A stretch of 64,000 nucleotides of DNA from Pezicula radicicola (lineage: Eukaryota > Ascomycota > Leotiomycetes > Helotiales > Dermateaceae), in assembly GCA_003008705.1 (NCBI GenBank), contig PDUO01000067.1, positions 1 through 64,000 on the forward strand, in the 5' to 3' direction. The notes beneath the pieces were generated by a model. That model saw only the letters and a list, made by a program, of their open reading frames with translations. It was not told where the DNA came from and made no database searches. The translations under genes were made by a program, and so were the position numbers. Each line of letters begins with the position of its first letter. Within the stretch, counting starts at the first letter, position 1. Positions 11,768 to 22,313 of this stretch are shown here, in pieces.

Positions 11768-12853
11768 TTGCCACTTCAGTTCTTCTACTACAAATCTCTT
11801 CCAACAACTCATCTCCAAATCGGAAGTTCGAACACTAAATGTTGCCATCTCTCGCATATCCAAAACTTTCCCATTCACACCCAAGTCCCAAAATCACCAC
11901 CCCTCAACAGTCCAAACCGCAATGGAAATTTCCCAAGAAAGAATCAACGAATCAACAATATCTACAACATCCTAAAAACATCCCCAAACAGCCTAAAAAA
12001 TAAGCAGCCCAAAAATCCAGCATCTCGAAAGAAGAGAGAACTTGGGGGAAAGATCGTAAGGTGGAATGAAACATTATCTTCAGAAGAAAACGCAACACCG
12101 TTTCACAGCAACAAACGGCATAAAACTTCAAGCCAAGATCAAAAGTCCGGCGACAGTGAAGAACTATCCAAGGCATCCACACCAACATCCACCATGAATG
12201 AGAGGGAATTTAAAAAGAAATCATCCAAACAGCAGCAACATCGAAACTCAGCGATGGAAAGATCAGATATCGTTCACCTACATACCCTACCTTCTAATAC
12301 CTTGAAACTCAAATTCTCTCTTTCCAAGTCCTCTGCTTATATTAATTTACGTTCAACCGTCATCCTGGCAATAATCGATGAATTCGTCCTCAAAGCCCAG
12401 AAATACATCCTCCGTCTCTTTCCTCACCGGCAGAAGAGGGTTTCGGATGAGAGATTCCATGTCCTGATTAGCCTCGGGGCTGAACTTGCTTTCATTTCCT
12501 CTGAGTATGATAAGACTTTTAAGAAGATGGGTAGGACATTGAGGGAAGTCAATTTAAAAGTAGGAAAAGATCCCGTGGTGGACCCGAGGGAGCTTGACTT
12601 TAGTTGCGGCCAAGTGAGAACAATGAGGGAGGAGAGATGTAGGAAGTTGAAGAGGTTGAACGAGAAGATTGAAAGAAGTCTCAGGAGCGTTTTTGACGTC
12701 TGGAGGAAGGGAGATGGTTCAAGGAAGGATGTGAAGGTGGATCGGGTTGAGAACTGGGTTGGAAAGAAATTGGCGACGTTGAAAAATGAAATCGCAATGA
12801 TTGAAGGAACGGTGGGAAGTGCAGAGAGTGCCTTGTATGCTGCCAGAGTCTAG
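11768..12853 (+). CDS. Hypothetical basic protein, 5' end unresolved
   Basis: I do not recognise the family. From about 12030 to the stop at 12853 one frame is clearly protein-like: a basic, polar region (KKRELGGKIVRWNETLSS, then Ser/Thr/Lys-rich), followed by a helical C-terminal half. The latter contains INLRSTVILAIIDEFVLKAQ and the Arg/Lys-rich VRTMREERCRKLKRLNEKIE, which could form a coiled coil, and ends in SALYAARV. The frame opens at 11768 with TTG rather than ATG, and its first ~80 codons look poor. Two other frames upstream look better in turn: one from the ATG at 11647 region or MASQPLD at ~11707, and another at ~11780-11970. An intron or frameshifts near 11760-11990 are therefore likely. 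Coordinates at the 5' end should be treated as a limit, not a start. Confidence 0.5.
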   Translation: MPLQFFYYKSLPTTHLQIGSSNTKCCHLSHIQNFPIHTQVPKSPPLNSPNRNGNFPRKNQRINNIYNILKTSPNSLKNKQPKNPASRKKRELGGKIVRWNETLSSEENATPFHSNKRHKTSSQDQKSGDSEELSKASTPTSTMNEREFKKKSSKQQQHRNSAMERSDIVHLHTLPSNTLKLKFSLSKSSAYINLRSTVILAIIDEFVLKAQKYILRLFPHRQKRVSDERFHVLISLGAELAFISSEYDKTFKKMGRTLREVNLKVGKDPVVDPRELDFSCGQVRTMREERCRKLKRLNEKIERSLRSVFDVWRKGDGSRKDVKVDRVENWVGKKLATLKNEIAMIEGTVGSAESALYAARV

Positions 12854-13092
12854 ACAATTGTATGGATATGAATAGCTCGCTCGCTTCCAGCTTCCTCTGA
12901 TCTGCCACCGTGCCTCTCCCCCCAAGTAATGCTCAGTATGCTCCTGAATCAACTCGTCAGTTTGAATATCGCAAATTCCTAGTTGTAATGGTATACATAC
13001 GACTTCAACATCGCTAGGGATTTATAACCAACTTGAGATCGAAACCATAATTTTTCAGGTTGCCCTTTCTTTACGATCCTTAAGACAACAAG

Positions 13093-13700
13093 TTAGTTTA
13101 GTATTTCAAATCGTTGGGCACACACACTTCTGCCTGGGGCCTGGGTCACACGCCGCCATTTCTTAGCCCTACCCCCCTTCCAGGGAGCTTGATCATAGAA
13201 GTCAAAAGCCCTTTGATCGGCATCGTCATATATCTCAGCATCGAAATCGTAAGATTTATCGTCCCCAGTGTGGCTACCATGCAGTGGAATCGCTGGTGGT
13301 ATCGGTAGTCCGATTGGTTTCCCTTTGATCATCGCCGTACAAAAGTTCCACGGGGATTTAAAGCCGTGAATTATCTGACCCGCAAGTTTCGTGAGCCACG
13401 CTCGCAGTCTTGCTAACGGTGTCATTGGTGTATTATTTGTGGTATCATCTGCCCCATTGTCATCATCGTTGTCTGTGAGTTACAAAGTTAGTCTAACTTG
13501 AGCAATTCAATCCATCTTCGCATCTTACCAGAGCCGTTTTCTGCGTCTAAACCACCATTCCTGGTATCCAAGAGCGAGTAAAGCCGGGAACCGAAGGTTG
13601 AAACTTGAGAGGTGTTAGATACCTCTGGTTTGAGCGAAGTGTTGCACCTATCTCTTACAATACACAATATAGGAGTGTACTTTCCTATTTCTGTTCGCAC
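13093..13700 (-). CDS. Hypothetical protein, two visible exons, start unresolved
   Basis: Two minus-strand frames join through a 56-nt intron (13473-13528) with a GTAAG donor and a CAG acceptor. The join gives an acidic stretch (SDNDDDNGADDTTNNTP) leading into PLARLRAWLTKLAGQIIHGF. The second exon ends at 13093 with a basic, Trp-containing tail (WKGGRAKKWRRVTQAPGR). The first exon stays open upstream to about 13780 but holds no ATG in frame. The position given starts at a GTG, so a further 5' exon or a sequencing problem is likely. No signal peptide, membrane segment or known domain is evident. The good splice join is the main reason to believe the gene. Confidence 0.5.
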
Positions 13701-13780
13701 GGTTCTCCATCTTGCTGGATTTCGATTTCTGAGATTGCTGTCGCTAGGTAATTTGATACTATAATTGATGTTGGTATGTC

Positions 13781-15736
13781 AAAAGAATGGAATGTTGTGC
13801 AATATGGAAGTTTGAAGGAGAAGTGTCGTTGAAAAATTGATATATAGCAAGATCAAGAGTTCTCCTTCCTTCTTCGTCGCTTAATTTAACTCCCGTCATC
13901 ATCGCTTGTGGGCAGCAGGCGCAATTGAGTAACTAAATCTCGTAGGCTACTTAAATGGAAGGGACGACTGCGTAGTTACTCACTTAATTTGAGTAACTGC
14001 CATATTTCTCCATCTCCGTGGCCCTTGGTGTTACCTCCAAATTTTTAACTAAATTGGTAGTAAAAGCTCCTATTGATTCAAACAAAGTAACAAGTCCAAG
14101 AACAGAGAGTTACTCAATACATTGTGTCAAAATAATGCACAAGAAGCTAAATATTCTTCCATTAATATTCAAAACACTACAACAACTGCTATCATCATGT
14201 CTTTTTATAGGTGAACTTAATCATAGACCCGACTCGAATAACAACGCAGTCTTCTTTTGCCAGCGCGATAAGGCCTACATCTCAATCTAAGAAAGCTCAA
14301 ACAAACTTCGAAACGCTGCCACATACAAGTTTTCCATGCTATATCAAAGCTCTCAATTATCTACTCAGGTTTTCCAAATAATATCAGCACAAATTGCGCG
14401 TCTCGTGCAGCTAAACACAGCCTTGAAAATGGAATATGGGAGATTGATCTTACTAGTAGATAACAGTCGTGGAAGAGTAGAGACCAGAGGAACTTCGGTA
14501 CTGTTATTTAACTCAATAAAATGAAAGTTCTGATTTGTGTACAAGTATTACAACAACTCCTAATATCCCCATACGTTTTAGCTTACAGTAACTCTTGTCG
14601 TTTTTATAGCATCTCTTGATAATATACCTAGTAAGCACTAAAAAGTTTCCTCGAAAAGAACTTCACTCGTTCTTCTGTTAATGATAAGCTAGTAGTTCGA
14701 ATTACTCTAGCAAATCTAGTGCTTTACAAAGTTCCCAATCTAAGGGGAGAGATCCTACAACAAATTTCTACACTCAAATAGAAAAGAAACCGACTTTGAT
14801 TCTCAAACCAGAATACCAACTTCAGACCTTCTATTCCACAAACATCTACCATCATTCCACATATTAGGTATCTATCCCCCAAAGCAAATGCAAACTATTT
14901 CTAAGTTAGCAACATAACTCAAGTTATCTAAATCCTCCATCATAAAACCACAAATCATAAAAACAACAACACCAACAATCGAAAGAAAACATATATAAAA
15001 GCAACCTTACAAACCTCCACACCGCCTAAATTCAGAAACCAAATGTCCTAAAGATTGAAAAAAAGAGGCGCCCCCAAACAATATCAAATTCTACTACTAC
15101 TGCCTAAACACCCATACACAAAACTCGCTCACAATACATTCCCTGATGCCATGGCCACCATGCAGCCTCAATCACTCACTAACTCCACATAAAACCTAAT
15201 GAAGCAAATAACAAAAGACAATGACTACCAATTTAATTCAGTGGGGTTCATACAACTACAAGTAGCATATGATCACATGCCGAGTCATGGACAAGGGATG
15301 GGCAGGTGGGTTTCTAGAACAAACAACGTACAGTATCAAAAAACACAACATAACATAGTTATTCGGTATAGAATAACCATTAGATTTATTTTCACCGACT
15401 TTTGTAAGGTGTGACATGACTTAGGACTCTCGCTGATGGTATCAAAGTGAGTGTTACTCTGCGGGTTAAAGCGGTTTAAACTTTACATGTAGCGGGGGCT
15501 AAGGAATTTAGTCCAGTTATGAAAGAAGTTGATGTAGATGCTGTTCGTGAGTTTTCTTGACGGCTGACGGACGGACGAAAGTATATTGTTGTACTACTGT
15601 AAGTCGGCCGTTCCAGCCCATCCAGCCCATCCATCGTATTCGTATGGTCTCGTATTTTCCTAATCACTTCCACTAGTTCACCACAACCACAACCTCCTCC
15701 CAAGCCAAGTAAGCCAGCCCATAAGCGTAATTCCCT
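13781..15736. other. Gene-free AT-leaning intergenic region
   Basis: Only short frames without protein-like composition are present. The word GAGTAAC (or its complement) recurs at about 13929, 13977, 13992 and 14107, as also elsewhere in the window. Polypurine/polypyrimidine tracts around 14930-15080 may be promoter or UTR sequence. I see no RNA gene. Confidence 0.5.
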
Positions 15737-17032
15737 TCACATTGCCCTCCCGACACTCCCGTCTTCCCGTTCAAAAAATGTCTCCGACCAAAGACTCCTC
15801 TTCTGACTCTCTTCCCAATCAAGCATACTTCTTCTCTTCTGAACCTTCTCCCCGGCATCTTTATCCTCTGCTTCCGGCGGTGTTATAGATCTAGAATTTA
15901 TCGTGCACTCGATGATGCCTTCAGACGGGTGTACTATACTTGGTGTGCGATTACGCTGGCCCATTTTAAGAAGTTCTTCCTCGGCGGGTATAATTCCTGA
16001 TTTCCATGCTTCTAATGCCTCCTTGAATACCCGACTGTCATGTGCAATTTCGTCCTTGTCTTCCTCGTCTTCACCAAGTACCTTCTGCGATTCTGGTATA
16101 AATTTCCCTCTCACCACCCTCCCTTTAATTGTGCCGCCGCGTTTGAGTTCTGTGGTGAAGTGCTCTTCGCTGCTGATCCCATTGTTTTCTTTGGTTGCGT
16201 TTGGGATCCCTGCTTCTGTTGATCGGATTGACATGTTTCTTTTGCGAGGGTAGCGTCGGCTTGCGCAGAAGTAGATTATGAAGAGGAGAAGAACACCGAT
16301 GAGGGAGACGCCTAGGGAAATTCCTACTGCTAGCCAGATGCGCTCGTTAGCTGTATCAGAGTGGGATGGAGGTGTTTGTGAAGTAGCATTTCTACTAGAG
16401 GTAGGTGAGGCTGACAGATATATTGAGGAAGTCGAGGGGGTTGTGTTTGTAGAGGGTGTGTTCCCCAAGGGTGCATTCCCAATGAAGTTTAGTGTAGAGT
16501 TGAATTCGTAGAGAGCGAGGTATCCGTCTCCGCCACAGGAAGTGCTTTGGTCGCCGGGGCAAGGAAGGGAGCAGAGACTGTTGAGTGAGGCATTGGATAA
16601 TGTGAAGCTGGACATCGTGAGGCCACAGTAACATTTCCTGGAAGACAATGTAAGGTTAATTTGTGCCCGTGTATATTGGCTTGAGAACGGTGTAATGTAC
16701 CTGCCATCTTCTACAGCTGAGTAGGTATACCCAATGACACCATCAGGTGTTCGAGCGGTATTGCATGTTTCGAGGCAATGTGGTACTGTGAGGGCGTTTG
16801 GGTCAAAGGTAGGATTTATGATATATGGGCCGTACGGCCCTGGTGTAGTACCAGAAGCGGTTGGGGCGAGTTCGTTATAGCAGCCCAACAACTGATACTT
16901 GCCATGGCCAGGGTAGATGTGTGGTGGTTTTGATACTGTGGGGTTAGATGGTGTGGAAGTTGGAGTTGGAGTAGTGATGTTTAAGATTCTAAAGGTCAAA
17001 ACCTGGCCTCCGTCCAGAACATGTGATGCCAT
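15737..17032 (-). CDS. WSC-domain single-pass membrane protein
   Basis: The gene reads as one open frame, but a 63-nt in-frame intron (GTACAT...CTTCCAG, about 16638-16700) is probably removed. Splicing turns VEDGRYITP... into VEDGRKCYCGLTMS, which restores the conserved WSC core (Y..V..GRKCYCG). The WSC domain (Cys-rich, putative carbohydrate binding) runs from LLGCYNEL through LCSLPCPGDQSTSCGGDGYLALYE. A Ser/Thr-rich, probably O-glycosylated stretch follows, then a transmembrane helix (IWLAVGISLGVSLIGVLLLF) with a basic stop-transfer (CASRRYPRKR) and a ~150-residue cytoplasmic tail. This layout matches fungal cell-wall stress sensors of the Wsc type and WSC-mucin-like proteins. The start at 17032 gives no signal peptide, so a short upstream exon is likely missing. 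Function as a wall sensor is inferred. Confidence 0.85.
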   Translation of the reverse strand: MASHVLDGGQVLTFRILNITTPTPTSTPSNPTVSKPPHIYPGHGKYQLLGCYNELAPTASGTTPGPYGPYIINPTFDPNALTVPHCLETCNTARTPDGVIGYTYSAVEDGRYITPFSSQYTRAQINLTLSSRKCYCGLTMSSFTLSNASLNSLCSLPCPGDQSTSCGGDGYLALYEFNSTLNFIGNAPLGNTPSTNTTPSTSSIYLSASPTSSRNATSQTPPSHSDTANERIWLAVGISLGVSLIGVLLLFIIYFCASRRYPRKRNMSIRSTEAGIPNATKENNGISSEEHFTTELKRGGTIKGRVVRGKFIPESQKVLGEDEEDKDEIAHDSRVFKEALEAWKSGIIPAEEELLKMGQRNRTPSIVHPSEGIIECTINSRSITPPEAEDKDAGEKVQKRRSMLDWEESQKRSLWSETFFEREDGSVGRAM

Positions 17033-20000
17033 GGATGATGAGCACTTGTATCGCGAAAGTGAGAAGATGCCATGATGGCGCCGCTGAAGTGGCCTTTTGG
17101 ATTGTCTTTGTGCAAAAGAGATTCATTGACTTCTGTACTAGGCGGAGTCAGACGATGATAGAGACAAAGAACTTCTGTCTTTGGAGTGAAGGCAAGTGAG
17201 GAGCAACAAAGAAACGCCAGGCTTGGTCACGAGGACTAGAAAGCTTTAACAATTTTGTCTGCAGCCCAACTCTGTTTGCAGATATATACGCTTTGCCAGA
17301 GCGTCAAGATACCTAGTCAGGTCTTTTTTGCGAGTGCTTGCGCGCGACGTTGAAGTCGTCCAGCGAAGCCCAGAGCTAAGAGCGAGGGACACGTGACTAT
17401 CTCGGTAAAGAAAGGAGAAGCAAATAACTTTCTGGTGGAAACAGTTGTGAGCGCTGAAGAGAAGTTCACTGTCCAACTTTGGAGTCGCATTGCAGTCTGA
17501 AAAGAAGGAAGAAGCGCCAGAAGAGAGGAGTGGGAGCAGAGAGATATTTAAAGAGATCTGCTTGTGTCACCTCCGAGTGATTGCACCATAGATAAGACAG
17601 ATAGCGATGTTGGCATTTCTGATGTGATAACGCCATTTGTGACCCAAGAAGGACGCAGGATGGTAGTGATCAGCCTGAAGCTGTAACTTTTTCTGTCGCT
17701 GTCCCTTTCTGGTGGGCATGGTTATCTATGTCCAAGGCGACCTGCCTATCTCTACCTTTCGGCATCTGTGTATCTGTCAGGTCCCGACGGTCAACGGTTA
17801 TCGTAGATTCGGATTCCCATGCATGTCTTTGCAATCTTGGTTGAAAATCTGGAGAAAAGCCAGTCATAGGTAGCGAAGAGATACCGCAGTCGCTTGAGAT
17901 AGGGCTTCGCGCGGCGCCCTCTCAATAGCCTTCCTATTGCAGGACCACAATCCCCAAGGGTCCCAAGAGGTGCTGTAGGATGTTCCTTGTGACTGACCAT
18001 TTGAGTCTCACACAGCGCGCAAACCCACAGCATTGGCTCCAGATAGTCATGGCGGTGAGAAAGGCTCTCCATCGCAATCGCATCGTCGTATCTTTTCGGC
18101 CATGATAAGGCGCTGCGCATTCTGATTGTGTGCGCGTGCGTGATGCTGACGATGTGTGATGCCATAGGGCTGTTCGCTCGTTGAAATAAACGCAGGAGAT
18201 AAGGTGCAACGTGGTTTTTGTCTACCTACATATTAACCTGCTCGGCCTCCCTCAAAATTCCTGGATTTCTAGAATTGTTCTTTTGATGGTGGCAAGACCT
18301 CTTGCTCTCTTCGGCGAGTGCTTGAGGTTAGCGTCACATGACGATTGCTCAATTGCCACACTGGACCTATTATTTCGTCCTGGCCGACCTCAGAAGAAGG
18401 CTTGGAACTTGTCACCGCCATTTCTCCCGTCCACGCAAACGACCACGACTGGAACATCGCTCTTCAAGGCCCACGAACCTTCCCGTCCCAATGCCGCCGG
18501 ACGCGGTAGGATAAATCCTCATCCTCTCGCTTGGAGAGTCGTGACATCAACGAGATGTGTGGATTACTGGGGAAGCCTTAAATATGATCTTCAGAGTCAG
18601 GCGCGAATAATGCCTAAGATTTCACGGAGCTACGCTATCACCGACCACTTCTGCACTTAGCTATGGCACTGGAGAATGAGCCCGCGAATTATTCTCTCAA
18701 AAGAAAGTACAGGAGATTACTTGGATTATCACCCCAATTTGACTTCTCCCACAGAGTCCATGGCACCACCCACGCTTTACAAATTGCTTTGTCTCGCTGA
18801 TTCATTGAACTTTCATTGACTCTGGACAAGCACCCCCACGAAGTCTCAGCTGCGAGCGCCGAGTGGCTGTAACGCCCGACACACGGACAATTCCCCATAT
18901 CGGGAGGAAAGGCCATCCTGCACCGCACATCCTGCACGAGCACATGGACCTCCCTGATGTCCCCCTTGAGAGATGCTGGCCTGCGCGTATTCATCTAGAC
19001 TGTGTGCGACCGTTCCCCACGCGACATCCCGCTTTCCCAAAACCACAATAACTGATATGAGCCAATATATTTTTGAACAGTCGGAAGCAGTAATATCTCG
19101 AGCGTTTCACTACCACAGTAGGTAGGAGTACCCACGCAACGTTGTCTTACAGTGTACTCCCGCATCTAGCTGCCGACCGACCGATGGAAGCCCTTCATGG
19201 CGGAACAAAACCGAAGTGCCCGTGGTTGTACCGAGATTCATACAGTATGCAGTCAATAATCATCCCAAAAATACCGACTGCCGCCGCTTGCGTCTCGTCT
19301 CGTACCCTTTATCCTTCTACTATTAAGCGACTTATTACAGTGCGAAAGCTACGAATTTTACGAGGTCTCCATCTGAGCTCCCAGCTACCAAGTTCTGAAT
19401 CTGAAGACAAGACGACTTGCGAACGATGTCAAAATAGCGTGTCTCGGTACGCAAGCATGCCACTTCACGCCATTATTGACGGGACTCGAGTGCGGTGCAG
19501 TAGCCAGCCAACGCCATAGAGGAGCAATGCCCTACCGGTATGTATGTATGTCAGACTACTGTCACATGCTTTTCTAGTGGCCTCAATTGCACAAAACGAC
19601 ATGGCTCGTCCCCATCAAAAGAAAGTGCACTTGCAGCACACCCACACACCCACACACGCCATAACACCGACGAGAACTTTATTTGGACGAGGTCGTTGGA
19701 ACTCCTACCAGCGGAGATTTACCATTACACCTCAAATTAGCAGCGTCTTGCAAGGTTTGCCTGTTTTCGTGTGCTCACTGCTCATATTTCCATATTTCCC
19801 GGGAACGGTGAGTATCATAAGTGAGACCATGGGTTGTCCGTGTCGTTGTCCACCACCCTTTCGGTTCTCCAGCTCCCCAGACCATGGAATAAGACTCTTA
19901 CGGCGGCACTCCTGGACCCAGCTGACAGACTCTCTTTGCATGACTCGTGAGTTGTCGTGTCGTCAAATTATTTTGAAAGATCTTCAGCTAAATATCTCCG

Positions 20001-21644
20001 TCAATCTATCTTTCTGCCCAGTCGTGCCCACAGACATCTAGGCGATCCACTTGTAGTAAGTACATTGCAGTATTTGCACTTTGGAAAGCAAGGTAAGGCT
20101 GCACGTCAAACTTGGAATGGAATCTAGTCGTTCGTCGCAATGGCTCTCACATCCGGCAACAGGCTTCTGCCATCCGTAACAATTCTCTCCACTTGAGCCT
20201 GGAAAATACGGTACATGAAAAACAGGGGAATGTCTTCCAGCGTGGAAATAATGCATGCGACACCTTGCAGAATAACCTACATGATCTGTTACCCAGACTT
20301 ATGGGCCAATTTGAAGGTACGAAGGTAGCGCCGAGATAATAGGATTCGGGCGCCGTTTACGGTCAAGATGAGGTCCATAAAAAGCTGAGAGTCACGGAGT
20401 ATCGGTGCACAGAAAATGAGGCTAATTTTCCAAGAGCAAGGTTCGCACAGATCTCACAAGCTTATTCAGGGTTTTTAAGGGTCCATATCCATCCTGACTG
20501 GACGAATTTAAACTTGGGCGCAAGAGAGTGGAAGTTCGCAGAGTGTGTTGAAGGCTTGTCCTGGTTCGAACGTCGGCCGATGCATGGAAGAATCCACCCT
20601 TCCAGGCTTCCACGAGGCCTCAAGGCTAGTCTCCGTAAGTCAGTAGTTGGAGACTTCATGGTCCACTTTAGAAGTCGCAAGCATGAGGGGCGACTTGCGA
20701 CTTCAACAAATCATCGAATCTGGGAACAAATGAAGTTATTGATATTGGATTGGCTCTGCGCCACAGATCTTCGCGCTTAGGCGACAAGAGGCCGTGAATG
20801 GCTGACCATGCTCGGTCGAAGGTCTCCGTATTCTCTCGAAAAAAATCCGGGTACTTTCGGAATACACGTCAGGGGCGGACATGGTGCTTTGTTCAGCCTA
20901 GATTTGCTTCATCATCTGTGCTTAGCACTATGGTGGCGTTTCCGCACACGGAGAAGACCTCCAAGATGGATGCAGAATATATGGTTTACGGTCAGAATAC
21001 TATGTATTAAGAGCATTACTGTAAAAGTGTCTGTCTAGCGCCTAAACTTTTTTTTCGTAGCCTCCTTGTCAGAAACCCTGCACAGGCTCATACCAGGCAT
21101 TGGGAATCGAGACAATTGACCATCATCTGCGTTAGATCTGCCTTTGCACAACCAGAATAAACTGATTCTTCTGAACAACGACATCAACACATGGTCAGAG
21201 GTCGATCACAGCAACATGTAATTAATCAAGTCTAAGATGCTCTGCATACGTCAAAAGTATGGCAGTTGTTTAGGCTGTATGTATGGAAAGCATTTGAGGC
21301 ATGAGGGAGGTTCGGAAGATAGCCAGCGTCGAGCCAAATTCAGACTATGACCTGCAAACAGGGACCCCACGCCCCACGGTACCAGAGCTCCATTACTGTA
21401 CTTTAGCGACATCGACTTGACTTGCCCCGGCGCACGTCGACGTAACTCTACCACTTTGCCATCCGACTCTTCTGGAGGAATCTTTGGTGTTTCTCCAACC
21501 TCCTTTGATAGTTTGACCTCCACGGAAATCTCGCCACAGACTCACAGTGCGGAAATCGTTATGCTGAGAGCTCGACGTAGCCAGGAGTAGCACGGCAGGG
21601 CAGCTTTGTGGCTTGTTTGTAGCACGTGTATTATGGAGCAAGGC

Positions 21645-21677
21645 AGCGTCTCAGCGTCTCAGCGTCTCAGCGTCTGA
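21645..21677. repeat. Octamer tandem repeat (CAGCGTCT)x4
   Basis: Four adjacent copies of CAGCGTCT, the last followed by GAGAGAGAC. It is a short minisatellite in non-coding DNA upstream of areA and has no evident function. Confidence 0.85.
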
Positions 21678-22295
21678 GAGAGACAGACATGTGGGATGAT
21701 CAGGCTACGGAGCCTTCCGCAACCCACCTCACGAGGCTGAGGGTCTGAGACACTGGCGAATCTGCAAGATGGCATTTTGAGGAGGAAATAGGAATTATCA
21801 GCTTCCTTATCTCGAGATTTCGGGGTCGTCAGAAGATTAATGATCATGACACCAGTTACCCCTTTTGACGAACTGCTTTGATTTTTGCTCTAGGCGGACC
21901 GGTAACAAGATCCGTACTCCATAGAATGCACGGAGGTGGAAGCTAGAGCTCGACATTGACGGATTCGATAGACTCGATGGAGTTGTGGGTGCGTAAACTC
22001 CTGCATCTCGACTCCATTCTTTTCCAGGTAGTGCTACCCGTATCTTGTCAAAAGGCATCTGGAACCAACATGCGGAACATCAACTTGTGGATCATATCAA
22101 TACTCACCCAATCTCTGTACATATCTGTACAGTACAATACGTTATTGTAGTAGCAATGTGCCTGCCTGACTGCAGAATGCCTGCCGCCGGGACGACTTCT
22201 TGCTTCCCCTTTTCCTCATGCTCCTGAGATCAAGAGTACGGCATGCAGCTTGCAGAGACGACCCATCTTAGATCTCACGAACGCTGCCATAACCG

Positions 22296-22313
22296 GTACG
22301 AAGTACTTCGTAC
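22296..22313. repeat. Perfect 18-nt palindrome
   Basis: GTACGAAGTACTTCGTAC reads the same on both strands. It lies ~2.1 kb upstream of areA in otherwise featureless DNA. It could be a dimeric factor site or a chance palindrome. Related words (TACGGAGTA) occur at 23926 and 29321. Confidence 0.8.

Noticed and set aside
11647..11838. 63-codon frame as a separate small gene
   Set aside because: It overlaps the unresolved 5' end of the 11768-12853 gene and is more likely part of that gene's first exon.
18211..18660. 149-codon forward frame upstream of areA
   Set aside because: Amino-acid order looks random, there is no domain or splice support, and another frame of similar length overlaps in part on the other strand.
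19637..19660. CACACCCACACACCC tract as telomere-like or CRISPR-like repeat
   Set aside because: It is a short simple-sequence tract. It lacks the TTAGGG telomere unit, and there are no regularly spaced repeats.
19544..20041. 165-codon forward frame
   Set aside because: It spans a CA-rich simple repeat and a second open frame overlaps it. Composition is not protein-like.
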